Assembly (NCBI GenBank): GCA_035652075.1
Contig: DASREL010000219.1
Coordinates: forward strand, 22,376-86,375
Length of the DNA stretch: 64,000 nt
Reading direction: 5' to 3'
From: Gp6-AA45 sp035652075
GTDB taxonomy: Bacteria > Acidobacteriota > Vicinamibacteria > Vicinamibacterales > CAVVIG01
In this document: positions 60,488 to 64,000 of the stretch, piece by piece
How the letters are laid out: every line of letters begins with the position of its first letter
Numbering within the stretch: position 1 is the stretch's first letter
Position numbers and translations under genes: made by a program
The notes under the pieces: generated by a model
The model's input: only the letters and a program-made list of their open reading frames with translations
What the model was told of the DNA's origin: nothing
Database searches by the model: none

Positions 60488-61344
60488 TGTCCATTGCGTT
60501 GGCGCTCACGATTATCGCGGCGGGTCCGGAAGGACCGGCCCTGCGCGGTCGTGTCGAGTCGGTCATCGCGAAGAGCGGCGCCGACGTCGCGGTCGCATTC
60601 CGCACGCTCGACGGCCGGGAAGCACTGCTGATCAACCCGGACGTCGAGTTTCACGCCGCGAGCACGATGAAAGTGCCGGTGATGATCGAACTGTTCCGGC
60701 GGGCCAAAGCCGGATCGCTGAGGCTCGAGGAGCGCGTACCGATCACGAACGAATTCCACAGCATCGTCGACGGCAGCCCGTTCGCGCTGAGCCCCGGCGA
60801 CGATTCCGACGCTGGCGTGTACGCGCACGTCGGCGACACGATGTCGTATCGCGAGCTGTGCGAAGCGATGATCACGGTCAGCAGCAACTTCGCGGCAAAC
60901 ATCCTCATCGAGCATCTGGGCGCGAAAGCGATTCAGCGCACGACCGACGACCTCGGCGCATCTGGCATGCACGTGCTGCGCGGCGTCGAAGACACGAAGG
61001 CGTTCGACAAGGGGCTGAACAACACGACCACGGCACGCGCGTTGATGACGTTGATGGAGAAGATCGCGAGCGGCCAGGCCATCGACACAGCCTCCAGCAA
61101 GGAAATGATCGCGATCCTCGAACGTCAGCATTTTGCGAGCCGCATTCCCGCCGGGCTGCCACCCGGTATTCGCGTGGCGCACAAAACCGGAGAAATCACG
61201 AAGATTCAACACGACGCGGCGATCGTCTTTGCGGATCGGCCGTACGTGCTCGTCGTCCTCATTCGCGGGCTCCAGGATGAAAAACAGGGTTCGGCGCTCG
61301 CCGCCGAGATCTCGCGCCTCGTCTTCCACCGTTCCGCTCAATAG
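60484..61344 (+). CDS. Class A beta-lactamase-like serine hydrolase
   Basis: 286 residues from ATG 60484. Catalytic motifs: S60-x-x-K63 (AASTMKVPVMI), S133-S-N135 (VSSNFAANIL, in place of SDN) and K234-T-G (VAHKTGEITK). E in RGVEDTKAF, upstream of LNNTTTARAL, is a candidate for the deacylation Glu. It would be a periplasmic enzyme; the N-terminal signal (MSIALALTIIAAG) is short. The codons for about residues 12-20 come from a hairpin repeat copy (GPEGPALRG). Beta-lactam hydrolysis is likely but not certain. Confidence 0.88.
   Translation: MMSIALALTIIAAGPEGPALRGRVESVIAKSGADVAVAFRTLDGREALLINPDVEFHAASTMKVPVMIELFRRAKAGSLRLEERVPITNEFHSIVDGSPFALSPGDDSDAGVYAHVGDTMSYRELCEAMITVSSNFAANILIEHLGAKAIQRTTDDLGASGMHVLRGVEDTKAFDKGLNNTTTARALMTLMEKIASGQAIDTASSKEMIAILERQHFASRIPAGLPPGIRVAHKTGEITKIQHDAAIVFADRPYVLVVLIRGLQDEKQGSALAAEISRLVFHRSAQ
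60519..60543. repeat. Degenerate hairpin repeat at the 5' end of the beta-lactamase-like gene
   Basis: Arms GGCGGGTCC (60519-60527) and GGACCGGCC (60532-60540, one mismatch) around a GGAA loop, then CTG. The encoded GPEGPAL parallels DPKGPAL at the thrB end, where the same repeat is read in the same frame. Confidence 0.6.
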
Positions 61345-61981
61345 AGCGCTGTCGAAGCTGGGGCTGCTGTCGCGCGCGCAGGCGACCGGCGCGATCATCG
61401 CCGGCCGCATACGGGTTGACGGCCGCGTCATCACCGATCCGCGTCGCGCTGTCGTGCCCGAGCGGGTTCGAATCGCCATCGACGACGCGCCGCAGACGCG
61501 CGCCGCGTGGCGTGCTCTCGTGTTTCACAAACCGCGCGGCGTCGTCACCACGAGGCACGATCCAGCAGGACGACGAACGATTTACGACGTGCTTGGGGAG
61601 TCGGGCACAGGCCTCGTCGCGGTGGGACGGTTGGATCTCGCGACCTCGGGACTTTTGATTCTGACGACCGACACGCAGCTGGCCAATCGGATCACCGATC
61701 CAGCCAACGCGGTTCCGCGCGTGTATCTCGTCACGGTTCGCGGCGAGATGACCGCGACCATGCCCGGCGTCACGGTCCGCAAGCGATCGAAGCGCGAGAC
61801 ACACCTGGTCGTCGAACTGCACCAGGGGCGCAACCGGGAAATTCGAAAGATGTTCGCGACGATCGGACACGAGGTGACGCGGTTGAAGCGCGTCAGCGTC
61901 GGCGGGCTCGAGCTTGGCGACCTCGAGCCCGGTCAGTGGCGCGAACTTACTCGCGACGAGATCCGGCGAGCGTTTCCTTGA
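61277..61981 (+). CDS. RsuA/RluB-family rRNA pseudouridine synthase
   Basis: About 234 residues if it starts at ATG 61277, which overlaps the beta-lactamase-like gene by 68 bases; no start codon is found closer to the S4-like domain. The S4 part is LNRALSKLGLLSRAQATGAI and GRIRVDGRVITDP. The catalytic domain has FHKPRGVVTT, VGRLDLATSGLLILTTD (catalytic D in GRLD) and HQGRNREIRKMFATIGHEVT. It isomerises uridine in ribosomal RNA. The Arg/Pro-rich start (KNRVRRSPPRSRAS) is a by-product of the overlap. Confidence 0.9.
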   Translation: MKNRVRRSPPRSRASSSTVPLNRALSKLGLLSRAQATGAIIAGRIRVDGRVITDPRRAVVPERVRIAIDDAPQTRAAWRALVFHKPRGVVTTRHDPAGRRTIYDVLGESGTGLVAVGRLDLATSGLLILTTDTQLANRITDPANAVPRVYLVTVRGEMTATMPGVTVRKRSKRETHLVVELHQGRNREIRKMFATIGHEVTRLKRVSVGGLELGDLEPGQWRELTRDEIRRAFP

Positions 61982-62459
61982 CGCCGCTCGGCTGGTAGTA
62001 CGACGAATCCCACCAGGTCGGCGTCCGATAGTGTGACCAGATCTCGAACCGCGTGTAGGCCGGCTGCGATCGATCGATCGCCTCGTTCGGACAGCACTCG
62101 GCCGCCATCCCTTGTGCGATCCGATACAGGTCATCCTCAGACAGTTTCTTGAACTCGTCGAGATCGAACCCCGGGTAGCGGCGCACGTGGTCCTTGGTGA
62201 CGTCGGCGATGAGCTTCCGTGACTCGCTGTCGAGCGCCACGTGGCCAATCGGCAGGAGGAAGTGTTTCGATCGGAACCAGCCGCCCGCGTCGCACACGAC
62301 GTAGTACGGACGAGCCGAATTGACGTCGAGGATGAAACCTTCGAGCTTGCCGAGCTTTTCGCCCGCGGGATCGTCGACAGTGAAGCCGTCGAACGTGCGC
62401 CTGTCGCCGTCGAGTTCACTGACGCTGATGTACCTCAAACCTGGGCGTGGATGATCCAT
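61947..62459 (-). CDS. PRC-barrel domain protein
   Basis: 170 residues. The N-terminal half (about 8-95) is a PRC-barrel: ISVSELDGDRRTFDGFTVDD, GEKLGKLEGFILDVNSARPY, GWFRSKHFLLPIGHVALD, VTKDHVRRYPGFDLDEF. The C-terminal half is helical with ECCPNEAIDR and ends in a tail rich in Tyr, Trp and Arg. The barrel is found in proteins for rRNA processing and photosynthetic reaction centres; the role here is unknown. It is convergent with the pseudouridine synthase and overlaps it by 35 bases. A stem-forming repeat lies upstream. Confidence 0.85.
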   Translation of the reverse strand: MDHPRPGLRYISVSELDGDRRTFDGFTVDDPAGEKLGKLEGFILDVNSARPYYVVCDAGGWFRSKHFLLPIGHVALDSESRKLIADVTKDHVRRYPGFDLDEFKKLSEDDLYRIAQGMAAECCPNEAIDRSQPAYTRFEIWSHYRTPTWWDSSYYQPSGVKETLAGSRRE

Positions 62460-62480
62460 GGATGCCTCCCACAGATGTGC

Positions 62481-62529
62481 GCAGCAAAATTCACACCTGC
62501 CATGGTGAATCGTTGTGCTGCGCTATGAT
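62481..62529 (+). promoter_or_regulatory. Intergenic inverted repeat and -10 of pepF
   Basis: ATTCAC (62489-62494) pairs with GTGAAT (62505-62510), and outer GCAGCA (62481-62486) with TGCTGC (62516-62521), giving an imperfect dyad in the 76-base gap between the divergent PRC-barrel and pepF genes. TATGAT (62524-62529) ends 6 nt before ATG 62536. A divergent operator is possible. Confidence 0.4.
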
Positions 62530-62535
62530 TCCGAC

Positions 62536-64000
62536 ATGGACTCGGCGGCCCCCCAGCTTCGCGAACGTCATGAGATCTCGGATCGATTCAAGTGGAACCT
62601 GACGCACATCTTTCCGGATTGGTCTGCGTGGCAAGCGGCCTATGACACGCTCGAAAAGCAGATTGCCGCGTACGCGGCGCTTCAGGGGTCGCTAGCGAAA
62701 GGGCCCGAGCAATTGCTCGCCGCGATGCATCTGTCGGATGACATCGGGCAGTTGACGTACAAGGTCTGGTATTTCGCGTCGTTGAGATACGACGAAGATC
62801 AGCGCGACAACCAGGTCAACGCGAAGCGGCAGCAGGTGCAGATCCTGTTTGCGAAAGCGAGTCAGGCCAGCGCATGGTTCAACCCTGAGTTGCTGGCGAT
62901 TCCGCTCGCCACCATTCAGGCGTGGATGTCGGCGAACAAGGACCTCGCGGTGTACCGATTCGCCCTCGAGGATCTCTACCGGCAGCAGGAACACGTGCTC
63001 GATGAAAAGGGCGAGCACCTGCTGTCGCTGTCGAGCCGGTTCTCCTCGTCGCCGTACGACGCGTACGCGGCGTTGTCCACGGCGGATGTGAAGCATCCGA
63101 CGATTGCGTTGCCATCGACCGGGCAGGACGTAACGCTGACGTACGGCCAATATCGCGCGATCCTCGCGACCGATCGCGATCAGCGCGATCGTGCGGCAGC
63201 GTTCACCGCCTTTCACAAGGTCTACGAATCGAACGTCAACACGTATGCGTCGCTGTACAACGGCGTGTTGCAGCGCGACTGGTTTCACGCCGAAGCGCGA
63301 GGCTACTCGTCGACACTCGACGCGGCGCTCCACGGCAACAACATCCCGCCGGCGGTCGTCGAGAACTTGATCGAAACGACGAAAGCCGGAACCGAGCCGC
63401 TGCGCCGGTACCACCGGCTCCGCAAGCGGGTCCTGGGCGTCGAGTCGTATCACACCTACGATGCGACGATCCCGCTCGTCGATTACGGTCGCAAATATCC
63501 GTATGCCGATGTCCTGGACTGGCTGCCGGCATCGGTCGCGCCGCTCGGTGACCAATACAAGAACCAACTGCGCGACGTACTGTTCGGCGACTGGATCGAT
63601 GTGTACGAGAATCCGGGGAAGCGCAGTGGTGCCTACTCCGCTCCCGTGTACGGCGTCCACCCGTACATGCTGTTGAACTACAACGACACGCTCGATGCGG
63701 TGTTCACGCTGGCGCACGAGATGGGACACTCGATGCACACGCTGCTGTCGAATGCGCATCAACCGTTCGTGTACTCGGCGTACACGATCTTTGTGGCCGA
63801 AGTGCCGTCGACGCTGAGCGAGATGCTCTTCCTCGAGTACATGCTCGAGCAGGCGACCGACGATCGCGAGCGGATCGTGCTGCTGCAGCATGCGATCGAC
63901 GGGATCGTGTCCACCTTTTACACGCAGGTGATGTTCGCCGATTACGAGCTGCAGGCGCATCGACTCGCCGAGGACGGGCGTCCGGTCACCTCCGACGTGT
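62536..64000 (+). CDS. pepF: Oligoendopeptidase F, N-terminal part (cut by window edge)
   Basis: The first 488 residues are in the window and the frame is open to the last base. N-terminal SDRFKWNLTHIFPDW is typical of PepF. The M3 zinc site HEMGHSMH (H394, E395, H398) follows GVHPYMLLNYNDTLDAVFT. It cleaves short peptides in the cytosol. About 110 residues are expected beyond the edge. No signal peptide. The TATGAT 6 nt before the ATG suggests a leaderless mRNA. Confidence 0.93.
   Translation, partial: MDSAAPQLRERHEISDRFKWNLTHIFPDWSAWQAAYDTLEKQIAAYAALQGSLAKGPEQLLAAMHLSDDIGQLTYKVWYFASLRYDEDQRDNQVNAKRQQVQILFAKASQASAWFNPELLAIPLATIQAWMSANKDLAVYRFALEDLYRQQEHVLDEKGEHLLSLSSRFSSSPYDAYAALSTADVKHPTIALPSTGQDVTLTYGQYRAILATDRDQRDRAAAFTAFHKVYESNVNTYASLYNGVLQRDWFHAEARGYSSTLDAALHGNNIPPAVVENLIETTKAGTEPLRRYHRLRKRVLGVESYHTYDATIPLVDYGRKYPYADVLDWLPASVAPLGDQYKNQLRDVLFGDWIDVYENPGKRSGAYSAPVYGVHPYMLLNYNDTLDAVFTLAHEMGHSMHTLLSNAHQPFVYSAYTIFVAEVPSTLSEMLFLEYMLEQATDDRERIVLLQHAIDGIVSTFYTQVMFADYELQAHRLAEDGRPVTSDV

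Overview
The window is a dense, GC-rich (about two thirds G+C by eye) bacterial chromosome segment with almost no free space: neighbouring genes overlap by a few bases or lie a few bases apart, GTG and TTG starts are common, and no stretch over 300 bases lacks a gene. No tRNA, rRNA, transposase, integrase, phage or CRISPR gene was recognised. The mix of ECF sigma factor plus Ser/Thr kinase, several secreted M14, S9, M29 and zincin peptidases, two RND efflux systems and large TPR proteins suggests a member of Acidobacteriota, perhaps of the Vicinamibacteria type. That placement is an inference from gene content, not a phylogenetic result.

Layout. 1-7.5 kb: a truncated amidohydrolase, a WYL regulator with a paired palindromic operator, mreB, then a secreted TPR-CHAT protease-like protein facing a membrane zinc-finger anti-sigma-like protein and its sigma factor. 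7.5-16.2 kb: an RND efflux operon (adaptor, pump, TolC), an alcohol dehydrogenase, a YbaK deacylase, a zinc-ribbon protein and rmuC. 16.3-22 kb: a second RND operon on the minus strand. 22.1-25.2 kb: a VapBC-like toxin-antitoxin pair, a GIY-YIG-like protein, a YgjP metallopeptidase and an AsmA-like protein. 25.2-36.1 kb: peptidases, an ABC-F ATPase, ilvE, a MocR-type regulator, a Dabb protein and a PilZ-zinc-ribbon protein. 36.2-39.5 kb: an AlgJ/AlgI-like O-acylation pair plus a methyltransferase. 39.5-43.4 kb: a PAS histidine kinase and an S9 peptidase. 43.4-50.8 kb: an SsuABC-type import cluster with a frameshifted TauE-like exporter, then a threonine dehydrogenase-like enzyme, thrB and thrC. 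51-53.9 kb: ECF sigma, Ser/Thr kinase, quinone oxidoreductase. 53.9-54.5 kb: a four-helix-bundle gene enclosed by inverted tandem repeats. 54.5-64 kb: FKBP, aldo/keto reductase, MFS, phosphodiesterase, ArsR-SRPBCC pair, lipoprotein, hydrolase, beta-lactamase-like protein, pseudouridine synthase, PRC-barrel protein and a truncated pepF.

Three themes stand out. First, an IVS-like unit at 53915-54520: an S23/bAvd-type four-helix-bundle gene lies between (TAATTGGG)n and (CCCAATTA)n arrays that fit exactly from the stop codon of one neighbour to the start codon of the other. Second, the triad of secreted TPR-CHAT protein, membrane anti-sigma and sigma factor recalls the TPR-CHAT/sigma-factor logic known from type III-E CRISPR, here without any CRISPR component. 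Third, short repeats (8-, 9- and 11-bp tandem arrays and a GGCGGGTCC/GGACCCGCC hairpin family) sit between genes and also in frame inside genes, where they build signal peptides, linkers, termini and stop codons. In addition, many promoters place a -10-like hexamer 6-9 nt before the start codon, which suggests widespread leaderless transcripts.
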